Origin: Daucus carota subsp. sativus
Taxonomy: Eukaryota > Streptophyta > Magnoliopsida > Apiales > Apiaceae
DNA length: 64,000 nt
NCBI RefSeq assembly: GCF_001625215.2
Contig: NC_030381.2
Span: 4,985,131-5,049,130 of the forward strand
Direction: 5' to 3'
The notes beneath the pieces are model-generated. The model was not told the origin of the DNA. It saw only the letters and a list, made by a program, of their open reading frames with translations, and made no database searches. This document shows positions 14,342-25,410 of the stretch, one piece after another. Position 1 is the stretch's first letter, and the number at the start of each line of letters is the position of its first letter. A program made the translations under genes and the position numbers.

Positions 14342-14811
14342 TAAATTAGGCCGATACCAATTTAGAAATAATTTGTCAGCCTCCGATACTCGAATTATTT
14401 TACTTTTGATCTACTTCTCAGTATGTTACTACTGGAACATATTTTCTTTGTAACAATGTTATGATCCGCAACAATTTTTAGGCCCGGGTAATCCATCAGA
14501 AGACTAGAAACTTTTTGTCCAGGAAACAATGAAAGCTGAGTTCCAATCAGTGTTACGAAAAGCGCAAGTCGGAGCTAGGCGGTGGGATGACCTTCTAGCG
14601 CTTAAGCGGTTTTTAAAGCGGGTCACTAATCGGATTATAAATAAATAGATAAATAAATATATAATATTAATTTTTCATAACCAAATATATTCCCATGTTA
14701 TAATAAAACCTACAAGCCATAATATCTTTGTTCACAAAATCAAATGTACTTCACAAAACACATATCACATATGTTCAAGTTATAATTACAATCAGAAGAC
14801 ACAACAATCTT

Positions 14812-15099
14812 TCACCATCCCTGTTGATCATAATCCTTAAAATCAAATGTGAGATTTTCATTGTCATTAGTTTCATCCTCTGATTCGAAATCTTCTTCAT
14901 CAAGTTCTCGAACATTCCTTCTAGTTACTTCAGTACCAATCTCCTCACTTGTGATGTTAGAATCTTGGGAAAGCTCTTCTTCATCATCACCCCCTCCAAC
15001 TATCCATCCTTGAGCCATGCTAGCATCATTAGCTATCAATACATCATATTTTTCTTTCATTTTCTTTTTCTTATTGAAAAGTTTAGAATCAGGAGTCAC
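14812..15099 (-). pseudogene. hAT-like transposase C-terminal remnant
   Basis: A 95-residue acidic frame with 'ASMAQGWIVGGGDDEEE' and 'RRNVRELDEEDFESEDE'. This resembles the acidic tail that follows the dimerisation region in plant hAT/DUF659 transposases (from memory). No BED finger, DDE-type catalytic domain or dimerisation core is present nearby, and the frame lacks an ATG at its start. Best read as a broken transposon fragment; an unrelated acidic protein cannot be excluded. Confidence 0.4.
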
Positions 15100-15139
15100 T
15101 GGAACATGATTTTCATTATAACCCCCAACAGTAACTTAA

Positions 15140-15512
15140 GAGCAAGTCCAAGAGATGCCCTATATCATGTCCTAAGTTATAATTTGGGGTATTTCATGAA
15201 AAAGGTTGATCCAACAATGTCCTAATGATGCCTTATATCACTAGGACAACCTCTTCGAGCCCTATTTTTGAGGCACATCTCTCGCCCTATCCTATATTTT
15301 ATTATAAATTCTCACGAACACTCTCTTTCTCTATCTACTTTTATATTATGCTTTAATGATGAAAGATAGTTTTAAATAATAAAATATTAAACATATTGTG
15401 AAAATAAAGCACATTGTTGGAGTTCAAGTTAGTAAATTATGTCCTAAAGTACTAGGACATGATATTTTATAATATTTTTAAGGCTGGAATTAGGACACTC
15501 TTGGACTTGCTC
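15140..15512. mobile_element. Harbinger-like MITE
   Basis: The termini 'gagcaagtccaag' and 'cttggacttgctc' are inverted complements, and TAA flanks both sides (15137-15139 and 15513-15515), matching the 3-bp TAA/TTA target of PIF/Harbinger elements. The inner sequence is rich in 'gtcctaa' and 'ctaggac' motifs. No coding capacity. Confidence 0.8.
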
Positions 15513-15515
15513 TAA

Positions 15516-16262
15516 GAGCAAGTCCAAGAGTGCCCTAAAATCATGTCCTAAATCAAAATTTATGGTATTTGAAGTAAAATGGTGCTCCAACAATGTCCTA
15601 GTGGCGCCTCAAAACACTAGGACATCTAACAAATACTTTATTTTTGAGGCACAATCATGCATGCCCTAAATTGATGTCCTAAGTTAAAATTTATGACATT
15701 TGGATGAAATATCAAATATGTGCTCCAACAATGTCCTAGTTGTGCCTTAAACCACTAGGACATTCAACAAATGCCTCATTTTTGAGGCACTACTAAGTAT
15801 GTCCTAAACCATTTTTCTCAATAAAATATTAACTTCCCACCATTTCAATGCATCTCTCTCCTCTTACCTTTTCACTTCCCTCCAATACTAATTCAAATAA
15901 ATCATTAATTTAATAATAAGGCATAATTATAAGGCATATTGTTGGAGTCCATGTGTCAAAAAGATGTCCTAAATCACTAGGACACTTTATTTTATTGTAT
16001 TTTATAAGGCATTTCCTAGGACATTGTTGGACTTGCTCTTATATCAATAAAATATTAGCTTACTCACATTCCAACACACCTCTTTTTTTTTTCTTTTTCA
16101 ATTACCTCCAACAATAATTCAAATATACTATTATTTAAATAATAAGACACAATAATAAGGCATATTGTTGGAGTTGTTATATTAAAATGATGTCCTAAAT
16201 CACTAGGACATAATTTTTATTATATATATAGGGCATTTGCTAGTATATTGTTGGACTTGCTC
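15516..16262. mobile_element. Compound of Harbinger-like MITEs sharing a TAA with the previous one
   Basis: Starts with 'gagcaagtccaagagtgcc' directly after the TAA that ends the previous element. Right termini ('ttggacttgctc') occur at 16038 and again at 16262, the second followed by TAA. The blocks between them repeat 'caacaatgtcctag' and 'cactaggaca', so this looks like two or more related copies inserted into or beside one another. Confidence 0.65.
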
Positions 16263-16265
16263 TAA

Positions 16266-17772
16266 TATATTTATCAAAAGTGTAACAATATATTCACATT
16301 TTTGACATCTAAGTTAAAATATGTTTGGCATTGGTGATAAACTGGCCATATTTCTTTGAGTTCGTTGGTGCTAACTCGGTTGCTTCAACCTAGATATGTC
16401 AGAATATGATTTTGGACCAATTTTAATTGATTAATATGAATTTGGACTGATTTATAAACCAAAACCCTATACTAACTATATTGGTTAATATATTTCAACC
16501 TCTTAAACATATTTCAACCTCTCACATCTGAACTATAACTCTCCTCTCCTAAAATCTCGCTATGATTTGATTTTAGAATCAATTATTGATCCTGCTTGAT
16601 ATTTTTTTTATATATATGCGATGTCTAGTAACAAGGACAGTCGATACATAAACACACAGTTCAATACAGATACTCGACTAACCCCATGTGATCCACAATA
16701 TACTCCGGCTAGCATTGTTTTACTAGAGCACTAGCTAGGGAGGAAGGACACGTATGATCCTTTTATAGAGGTCAGTTATTCACATGAGACCTCACTATGG
16801 ACTACCACCATTTACAGAGGTCGGTGTCGCCATCAATTATTCACATAATATCTTATGGCATTTCCAATAACGTTGAAGATGATGTTGGCTATATTGGTTG
16901 GCTATAATTTAAAAATTGTATGTTATTAATATTTAGATTGTTATAAATAGAATATATCAATTTACTATGGTAATAAATAATATTTAATCATCCGGAAGGA
17001 GGAAAATAAATTACGGGAGATGACATGAAATTCACTACTAGTGGTTCGACAAATATAACCATCCACAAGAGGATGGCTATAATTATACACAAGGGCTTGT
17101 TGTGGTTGAAGTTCCATTTTTTGTGAACATTGGCTATAATTTAATTTTGGAAAGCTACCTAGACTTTTAGAGGCATGGGAGGGTTGGAAATGCTCTTACA
17201 GAAGTTATAGCCCCTCGTTGCTTTTTAATGTTCATTTACCGGTCAAATTGATTATATTTTGACTAAAATTTATTTGTATCTTATAATTGAGAAAATTAAT
17301 AAAAATTATATCATTAGAAAGTACTCCATCCGTCCCGGCCACTAGTATTATACATTGGGGGACGGGGACGCGACATAGATTTTAAAATTTTAATGCATCA
17401 ATATAATACGGTTCTACAACTTATTTTTAAGATTTTCTTTTTCTGTATAAAAATATAACTAGAAACATTTCTTAAAATACCTAATACTTTTCAAAATATT
17501 TAACCCATCAAGAAGAAAAATAATTAGCCCAGATGACCCACACTGTATAATCAGTGTTGTAAAAATCAGAAATCGGACTTAATCGGTGAAGTCATGGAAT
17601 AAGGATTAATCAGAAATTAATCGGATTCGTCGGGAATTAATCAAATGATTAATCAAACAATCAAATATTAAATCAGATCACTTACGTAACAGAGTTTAAT
17701 CGGTGATTAATAAGAATGTACGAATAAAAATTGGTTTCTTCCGGGCTCTCATTAAACAACCTCTTAATTAAT
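16266..17772. other. Intergenic region with MITE remnants
   Basis: No gene seen. 16858-17195 holds a MITE ending 'ggttggaaatgctc' (inverted to a left end 'ggcatttccaat'), whose interior matches the partial element at 13693. At 17322 'tactccatccgtcccggcc' is an isolated left terminus of a Stowaway-like element. Confidence 0.5.
16858..17195. mobile_element. MITE with GAGCATTTCCAA-type termini
   Basis: The left end 'ggcatttccaataacg' and right end 'gttggaaatgctc' are imperfect inverted complements. The interior 'ggctatattggttggctata' is shared with the truncated copy near 13800, showing that this is a dispersed family. Confidence 0.6.
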
Positions 17773-18002
17773 TACTCCCTCCGTTCTTTTATGTTATTTG
17801 TTTTAAATTTTTGCACGTAATTTGAAGTGTACAAAAAACATACATCTATGTATTTTTTTTCAGATTTTTTTCTGAATAAAAGTTTAACATCTATATTTTT
17901 ATTCAAAAAAAATTTAAAAAAAAATATGTAAAAATATTTTTTTTTCACCTCAAAATATGTGCAAAAAGTCAAAACCACTGACGTAAGGGAATGGAGAGAG
18001 TA
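17773..18002. mobile_element. Stowaway-like MITE in the BAHD upstream block
   Basis: Left 'tactccctccgttctttta' and right 'agggaatggagagagta' are imperfect inverted complements. The related block at 29850-30000 lacks this sequence between matching flanks, which supports insertion after the blocks duplicated. Confidence 0.7.
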
Positions 18003-19850
18003 ATCAATATTGGGATACAACCGCAATAATAAAAAAATTGTCCACGTTTTAAGAAAAATAAAAATAAAAATAAAAATTGTCCACATCTCACGTGTTTTAA
18101 TTAAGTATCTCGGTTACGACAAGAAAATAAAATTAATAGTCTTGGTTTGGTGACTGCAAACATAACATGTGGTGGAGGAAAACATCAAACAATTACTAAA
18201 AGTTTCGTATATATTACTAAAAGAAAAAAGGTTTCGTATATATTATGCATATATATATAACCAATCCTCAAGCATTGATTAAACCACAAAAAGATTTGGG
18301 ATTTGTATTACATTCAAGATATTGTTTTGAGCGGAGTGAACGGAATGTTGACTAGATAAATTAATAAGTTTGTAATTAAAATACTCACGTGCATATATTA
18401 TTTACTTGGAGAAAAGTATCCCCGGATCAAGCATCATCGCTAATTAGGGGTTGTTTGGTTCAACTCGAAAAAATGAAATGAAATTATGAAAGAAAAATGA
18501 AGAAAAAAAAATAAATGATGATAAATTGTATTAACTATTTGGTTTTGATCGAAAATGGAATGAAAAGTTCTATGATTATTTTTATATCTGATTTTTCAAA
18601 TATCACATAACTTGAAAAAAGGTCAATGATATTTATGTTTATAATGATATATTTATTTTTATAAATTAATATATTTTATTATTTAAAAATATTATTATTA
18701 TTTGAATGACTTGACTTATAAATTATATCAAAATTATTTTTAATTTATAAAATTTAAACTAAAATTTAATTTTGATTTCGAAAAAAGCATTTACATATTA
18801 ACTTTTTATTTTTAATGATTTGTGAAATAAATTATAGATAAAAATGAAAAAAGAATAAAGAAAGGGAAATCAAATACGTGGTGGGGGTGGGGAATGGATA
18901 AGTAAAGAAGTTGGGTAAACCTACAACCGGGAAAGAAAATCACAAATTTTATAAAACAAACACCAACAAAAAAGAGAATAAAGTGAGTTGTTTCCCTTTT
19001 CTTTTGTCACTTACCCAAAACAAACAAAATTTTATTTAATTCTTCAAAATTAGTATATTCTTTATAGAAGTTCCAGCTAATTTTAGATAATTAATAAAAG
19101 AAAATTCATCTTAAACTTTGGTCCTGTCTAATTTGAGGAGGGAAGTATCATTACTATGAGGTTAATAATAATAATTATTTTTTCATTTTCTTTTAATTTT
19201 CAAAAATAAGGTATTTTTTATAAAAATGTCGGCTATTTTAAATAATTAATAAAATAATTTTTTCCGAAAATTTAGCTCCAACTAATTTGATTGTTTACTT
19301 AGCCATTATGCATAAAAATAAATTTATATATAAATAAAACAAATTTTAAATTCTAGAATAAACTTTTTAACTAATTATGAAAACTATAAACATTTTTTTC
19401 CAAATCTTAGTTTGAATTGTATGACAGAACCGCTATGGACCATCGTTGTCATGAAAAAAAAATTTAAAACAGAATTTGAGTTATTTAACATTATTACTGT
19501 ACTCCATTAATAGTCCTTTTATATCTATACACTTTTTTTTTGGGATGTCACATTTAATTTTCTACGTATTTCAAAACTTTTTCAAAATAGTAGATTTTTA
19601 TAATATAAAAATTCCACTCACCCATTATTTCCTTATAGTTTTTTAATTTATTTCTTAGTCTTTATTTTATGTACATAAAATTTGTATAGGTGGCAATTAT
19701 TGTAATGAGTTTTAATTGGGGTTGTTGATATAAATAAGTGATCCGTTCCAATTAAAACCCACGTCATCTATAAAATTTTGTACATAATTATGCACGACAA
19801 GCATTTTCCATTTTAGAATCACTGAGTGATAAGACAACAGAGTTCACAAC
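18003..19850. other. Upstream block of the first BAHD gene, repeated elsewhere
   Basis: No gene. 18090-18290 matches 30210-30312 plus 31198-31240. 19010-19150 matches 43930-44060. These matches show that this upstream block and the segments around 30 kb and 44 kb are paralogous. Comparing them gives the empty sites used to delimit Helitrons and a MITE. Confidence 0.7.
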
Positions 19851-19858
19851 TATATATA
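19851..19858 (+). promoter_or_regulatory. TATA box of the first BAHD A gene, displaced
   Basis: 'tatatata' followed by 'ccagtataccaagc' matches the sequence just upstream of the third A copy (52822-52829), where it is about 89 bases from the ATG. Here a 5-kb insertion separates it from the ATG; removing the insertion restores about 85 bases. Confidence 0.65.
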
Positions 19859-20965
19859 CCAGTATACCAAGCTGCAAAATTACACAACAACTAGCTTCTT
19901 AACCCGTGCAAAGCACGGGTTGCTTTAAATCACTTTCTTCAATATATGTTATATCTCGTTATTTATCTTTTTTTATATTTATTTGTATTTTAAATCATAG
20001 TATGTTGATGTCTGTATGTACACATATCCTCACTTTTATGATATTTATTAAAAATATAAATACAAAAAATATATTAAAATTCGGTTAAATCGATGACTAA
20101 TTGGTCGAAAATTAGATTAATAGGGTCGAAAATCAGGTAGAATATTAAAAATTTACAAAAATTTTGGGGAAAATTTAAAATTTTAAAAATGATTATATAT
20201 ATATATATTATTATTACATATATAATATTAAATTAATTCTGAATAATGATCCTATTAATCATTCTGATTAATCGTTGATTTTCTGATTCCCGCTTTTTAC
20301 AACACTAAATATTATTTATTTATTATTAAATCATAATTATATATGATATATCAAAAACTTTATAAAATATACATTTTTATAAAAACAAATAAACATTAAG
20401 GCTTAACTTTCGTAGCCAAACATAGCCCCATAGATACTTAATTCCTACATTATACATCAAGCCAGTCCATTGACTGCAATATCAAAATACATATATTTAT
20501 ATATAGAGAGGTCATTATTGACTTTTAAAACTAACGTATTTTATTAGACATTAATGTCCAATCATTAATATACATTAATTATAACATGATTTTGGAATTA
20601 ATTTAATATTATACATATAAATAATATATATCTAATCATTTTTAAAATTTTTTATTTTCCCAATCTTTTCTTTTTTATATAGACGTACGTTCAAATTTTG
20701 TGAATGAAAAATATCTTCTTCTTTTTTTTGAAACAAAGGTGTTAATCTAATAATAGAAAGCCATACGGCATCTACACCAATGATCGAGTCGAACAAACTG
20801 AATGTATTTTGAGTAAAGGATAGTTTAGTCATTTTGGATTAAATTAATCAAGATTCGATTTTACTGCTACAAGTATGTGTCAGATACTTAGATATATAGA
20901 ATAAAAAAAAATAGTTACTGGCTAATCACTGTTTCAGGCTTCTGGTCATTAGCCACTGTACCGGG

Positions 20966-22327
20966 TGATAAGTGGATTTCATATCCACTTGGAAGCTTTC
21001 GTTTTGACTTAAAACGATGAAATGGCCTCAAGGTTTTGGTGTTTTTGATATTTTTTAGTGTTGTGTTATGTAGGTTTCTTGGAAGGAGGATGAAGAGGAG
21101 AATCATAGCTTTCATTGAAAAAAAACGGTGAAGCAATCGGATGCCCGAGGAGAGAGTTATGGGCAAAGAAGCATTCTGCCACCGTGAGGCCCCGGCCTGA
21201 GATGTGAGGCCCCGGCCTGAGAATTCTGCCACTGTGAGGCCCCGGCCTGAGATGTGAGGCCCCGGCCTGAGCTGTGAGGCCCCGGCCTGAGCGCTGAGCG
21301 GATTTTTGGCCCGTTTTGACCGTTTTTGATCCGGTTGAAGGCCCGTTCGTTGGGGAAGTACAAGAAAGACTTGGGGGATTAAAAACATAACCTAGAATCA
21401 TTCCAAGGAGCACGTGACGGCTACGGAGAAGATCTAGATTCAGAATTTTCTTTTGTCTTCTTCCAATTAGGCGATACTTTTGGATTCTCATTCGGATTTG
21501 TTTCGAAACTCTTGTTTTACTCTTTTGATATTGTTTAGACTATTCAGTATCATGTTTACTCTTATTCCCATGATGATGAGAAGTTCGATTATGAGCTAAT
21601 CATTATCGTGGGATTCTAGCGGATTTATATATGGATTTCAGTAATTGATTTGCCTTAATTATTTGTGTGGTGAATGTGATTTCTTCGTATTGGTTGTGCT
21701 TATTCGTCTTGGATGCGTAGCTAACATCTTAGATTGTTTGTTAATCTTTATTGAAGCGACAGTGGATATATTGATTTAGAACTTGCCATGCGAACATAGG
21801 ATTATGTATTCGATATACATGATTAGTGGTGTGATTTTAACCATCTTGCACCGCCCTATGTAATCTTGATAGATAACTTGTTCTTCAACCGTTATGCTTT
21901 CAAATTCTATAGACATATAGGGTCTAAGCATAATTGGTGTCTGTTTACCTTCTATCTTAATTGTGGATGTGTAGCAGTATGGTACACGTATAACGACACT
22001 TAGCGTGTATCAGTTTCGTGTTATCTGATTAGTTATCAACCATCACATATCGATAAGGCATAACTCTGAATGAAGTATATAATGAAGTTAGAATCCCATG
22101 TTTTATTCTCATTAGTAATTCGATTTTAATTCTCTTAGTTGTAATTCGACTTAATTAGTTAATTTAGATAAAACCAACCAAATTGTTAATTGTCCGAGCA
22201 TTGAATAATAGCCATACATTGGTGCATAAGTGCATATTTCTTGAATACACCAGTCTCTGTGGGAACGAACTGAATTATATTCTATACTACTTGTGACCAC
22301 GTACGCTTGCGTGATTTTGTGCGAACA
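20966..22327 (+). mobile_element. Solo LTR of a Ty3/Gypsy-type element
   Basis: It begins 'tgataagtggatttcatatc' and ends 'gtgattttgtgcgaaca', flanked by CCGGG on both sides (20961-20965 and 22328-22332). The ends match, in inverted orientation, the LTRs of the complete element at 35851-42022 ('accacttatca' and 'tgttcggttgaatc'). A solo LTR is what recombination between two LTRs leaves. It lies inside the first Helitron. Confidence 0.88.
21186..21292. repeat. GC-rich tandem repeats in the solo LTR
   Basis: Five copies of the near-palindrome 'tgaggccccggcctga' separated by short spacers. They create overlapping minus-strand frames encoding Arg-Pro-Gly-Pro-His repeats, which are artefacts. The complete element at 35851 has a comparable GC-rich palindromic cluster at the equivalent place. 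Confidence 0.9.
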
Positions 22328-22339
22328 CCGGGATGCTTG

Positions 22340-22605
22340 GCCAAACTGCTTCTTTTATCATTAACTACGGTATATATTACATGATGTTTAAACACAATTG
22401 GAAATATAACATCTCATTATGTCAGCAGCCAAACTGCTTCTTTTATCATCAACTACGGTATATATTATATGATGTTTAAACACAATTGGAAATATAACAT
22501 CTCATTATGTCAGCAGCCAAACTGCTTCTTTTATCATCAACTACAGTATATATTACATGATGTTTAAACACAATTGGAAACATAACATCTCATTATGTCA
22601 GCAGC
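22340..22605. repeat. Three tandem copies of an 88-bp unit
   Basis: Copies start at 22340, 22428 and 22516 with 'gccaaactgcttcttttatc' and run to 'cattatgtcagca'. Only a few substitutions separate them. They begin 7 bp after the solo LTR's target duplication. No ORF spans them. Confidence 0.95.
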
Positions 22606-24879
22606 CGCGCAGCAATCGTCAGCTTAGAGTTTTGACTATGACAAAAGAGTATACCTTCATCTACGATCGAACATTAAACTACTCAGAAAGAATACCATCA
22701 TTTTGACTCTGTTTTACATGATTTAAGGGTCTATTTTATGTAACTTTTCGCAAGGATTTCAAATATACAATTTGTTTTAAGTTTGTAATCAATAGAGAGT
22801 AAATAAAAAGTACACGAGTGTACCATATAGAGTAAATTAAAAGTACGAACGTACCATCGGTAGAAGTCAAAAATGCGATGGTACCATTGAAAAAAATCAC
22901 TTCTACGAGGGTACCATCAAGAATTTCCCTATATATAATTTAAATTTACATTTACTTGTATTTTAATTCTTATTATCTTGATGTCTAAATGTACATATAT
23001 CCTTACTATGATGATATTTATTAAAATGTAAATATAAAAAATATACACTATTTAAAATTTTATTCTATAATTAAATTATCATTCGCCTAAAATTATTGAA
23101 AATTTGATAAAAACAAATAAGATTCTTGTCGAATCAGAGTCTTTGTCGTATAGTTAAAAATCATATATATGATTTTATTAAATCATATATATAATTTTAT
23201 TAAATCACAATAATTAAATATTCTAAAAATCGGCCGATTAACCGAATAATCGATAACAGACGAATTTTTAATACGATTTGGTAAAATTCGATTAAATCGA
23301 TGATTAATTGGTCAAAATTGGATTAATCAGTCAAAAATCAGGTAGAATATTAAAATTTACAAAATTTGTGTAGAAAATGTAAAATTTTAAAAATGATTAG
23401 ATATATATTATTTATATGTATAATATTAAAATAATTTCAAATAATGATCATGTTATAATTAATGTGTATAATAAATACATTGCTTAGACATTAATGTATA
23501 ATAAATGCGTTAGTGTTAAATGTCAATAATAACTTTTATATATATTAAAATATGTGTATTAAGAGAAGGGTATATTAGTCATATCGAATTAATTTACAAT
23601 GATTAGACATTAATGTCTAATAAATACATTAGTGTTAAAAGTCAATAATAAACTTTTTATATATATAAATATTGTATAATGAGCAAAGGGTAAATTGGTC
23701 GTTTTGAATTAAATTAATGTATCTCATATTTTTTTTGTTCATCTTTTTTAAATTGAGATTATTTGTAAATTTAATTTCAATTTAATATTTATTTGTATTT
23801 TAAGTCATATTATGTGTATAATTATGTGTATATCTGTCCTTGCTTCTGGCTTTTTTTCTAATATAGTCGCATATGTTTTTTTGTACCTATTTGTTTAAAA
23901 AGTCACAAGCACGCATAGGAACTTGAAATTCTAACTTTTTTTGAGGACTTCAATTTTTTTTCAAACACTTTAATCACTTATAAGTATTGACTCACTTCTC
24001 ACAAATAGTCCACTTTTTTTATTTTAAGAAGGAAGTCACTTTTCATAAGATTTACCCAAATACACTCTATATTGATATATATATGTACACATATCCTCAC
24101 TATTATGATATTTATTAAAATATAAATACAAAAAATATAGTACACTATATAAAATTATATAATTAAATTACCACTCACCTAAAATTATTGAAAATTTAAT
24201 ACGATAAAATGAGATTCTTGCCGAATTAGAGTTTTGTCATATAGTTATATATATTATTTATAGTTATTCTAATACATATGTATATAATTTTATTAAATAA
24301 TAACAATTAAACATTCTAAAAATTGGCCGAGTTAACCTATTAATCAATAGTCGAACGGATTTTGATTCGATTTGGTAAAATCCGTTTAATCGATGTCTAA
24401 TTGGTCAGAAATTTGAATAATGTGTCGAAAATCATGCAAAATAGAAAAATATACAAAATTTGTGAAGAGAAATTAAAATTTTAAAAATGATTATATATAT
24501 TATTTTTACATATATAATATTAAATTAATCAAATAATGACCATGTTAACCATTTCGATTAATCGTCGATATTTTTATTCTCGCTTTTTATAATACTGGAT
24601 ATTTATTTATTTATTAAATCATAACTATAAATGTTATATACTTATATGTATTAGAGTTTTAATTATAAAGTAATTAATGCATATTAATGAAGAGACATTA
24701 ATGTCTAATAAATAGGTTGGTATTAAAAGTAAATATTAATAGTGAGTAAGGGTAGTCTGGTCTTTTTGAATTAAATTAGGTATAATGAGCAAGGGTAGTT
24801 TAGTCATTTTGATTTAAATTACTCATAGTTGGTCTATTAGATATATAATAGATTTAGTTGCTAACAACTCAGTAACATA

Positions 24880-25410
24880 CAATACCAAGAATCTAAGATG
24901 AAAGTTGAAATTCTATCCACAGAGCTCATAAAACCATATACTTCTACTCCCCTTAGCCTCAGGCATTACAATATTTCTTTACTAGATGAGCTATCTCCAA
25001 CTATGAATGTTCCCACCATCTTATATTACCCTGTTGACATTCACAGCTGTGGCAAACAATACCAAGAATCTAAGATGGAAGTTGAAATTCTATCCACAGA
25101 GCTCATAAAACCATATACTTCTACTCCCCTTAGCCTCAGGCATTACAATATTTCTTTACTAGATGAGCTATCTCCAACTATGAATGTTCCCACCATCTTA
25201 TATTACCCTGTTGACATTCACAGCTGTGGCAAACAATACCAAGAATCTAAGATGGAAGTTGAAATTCTATCCACAGAGCTCATAAAACCATATACTTCTA
25301 CTCCCCTTAGCCTCAGGCATTACAATATTTCTTTACTAGATGAGCTATCTCCAACTATGAATGTTCCCACCATCTTATATTACCCTGTTGACATTCACAG
25401 CTGTGGCAAA
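24880..25410 (+). repeat. Three tandem 177-bp units covering leader and BAHD N-terminus
   Basis: The start codons at 24898, 25075 and 25252 are each 177 bp apart. Each unit begins in leader sequence ('caataccaagaatctaag') and runs through the first 50-odd codons of the BAHD gene. Because 177 is a multiple of three, all units stay in frame and the leader is read as 'QYQESK'. The units are almost identical, so the expansion is recent. Confidence 0.97.

Larger units (their letters stand above)
19925..24600. repeat. Three diverged copies of an internal Helitron block
   Basis: Copies lie at about 19925-20300, 22925-23460 and 23800-24590. Shared landmarks are 'atgatatttattaaaa', 'ttaaatcgatg' followed by 'taattggtc', and 'aaaattttaaaaatgatta'. 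They are too diverged to be recent and suggest nested or tandem copies of related Helitrons. Confidence 0.65.
19891..24852 (-). mobile_element. Non-autonomous Helitron in the 5' leader of the first BAHD gene
   Basis: Read on the minus strand, it starts TC after an A (24852/24853, 'tctattatatatctaatag') and ends CTAG before a T (19891/19890), preceded by a perfect hairpin (19901-19921, 'aacccgtgc' with 'gcacgggtt'). This fits the Helitron signature: TC start, hairpin and CTRR end, AT target. Removing 4962 bp joins sequence that aligns with the leaders of the A copies at 45618 and 52911. There is no Rep/helicase ORF. It contains a solo LTR, an 88-bp tandem triplet and three diverged copies of an internal block. 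Confidence 0.75.

Noticed and set aside
20915-21491. Three overlapping minus-strand ORFs rich in Arg-Pro-Gly-Pro-His
   Set aside because: They come from the GC-rich tandem repeats in the solo LTR, open in several frames at once.
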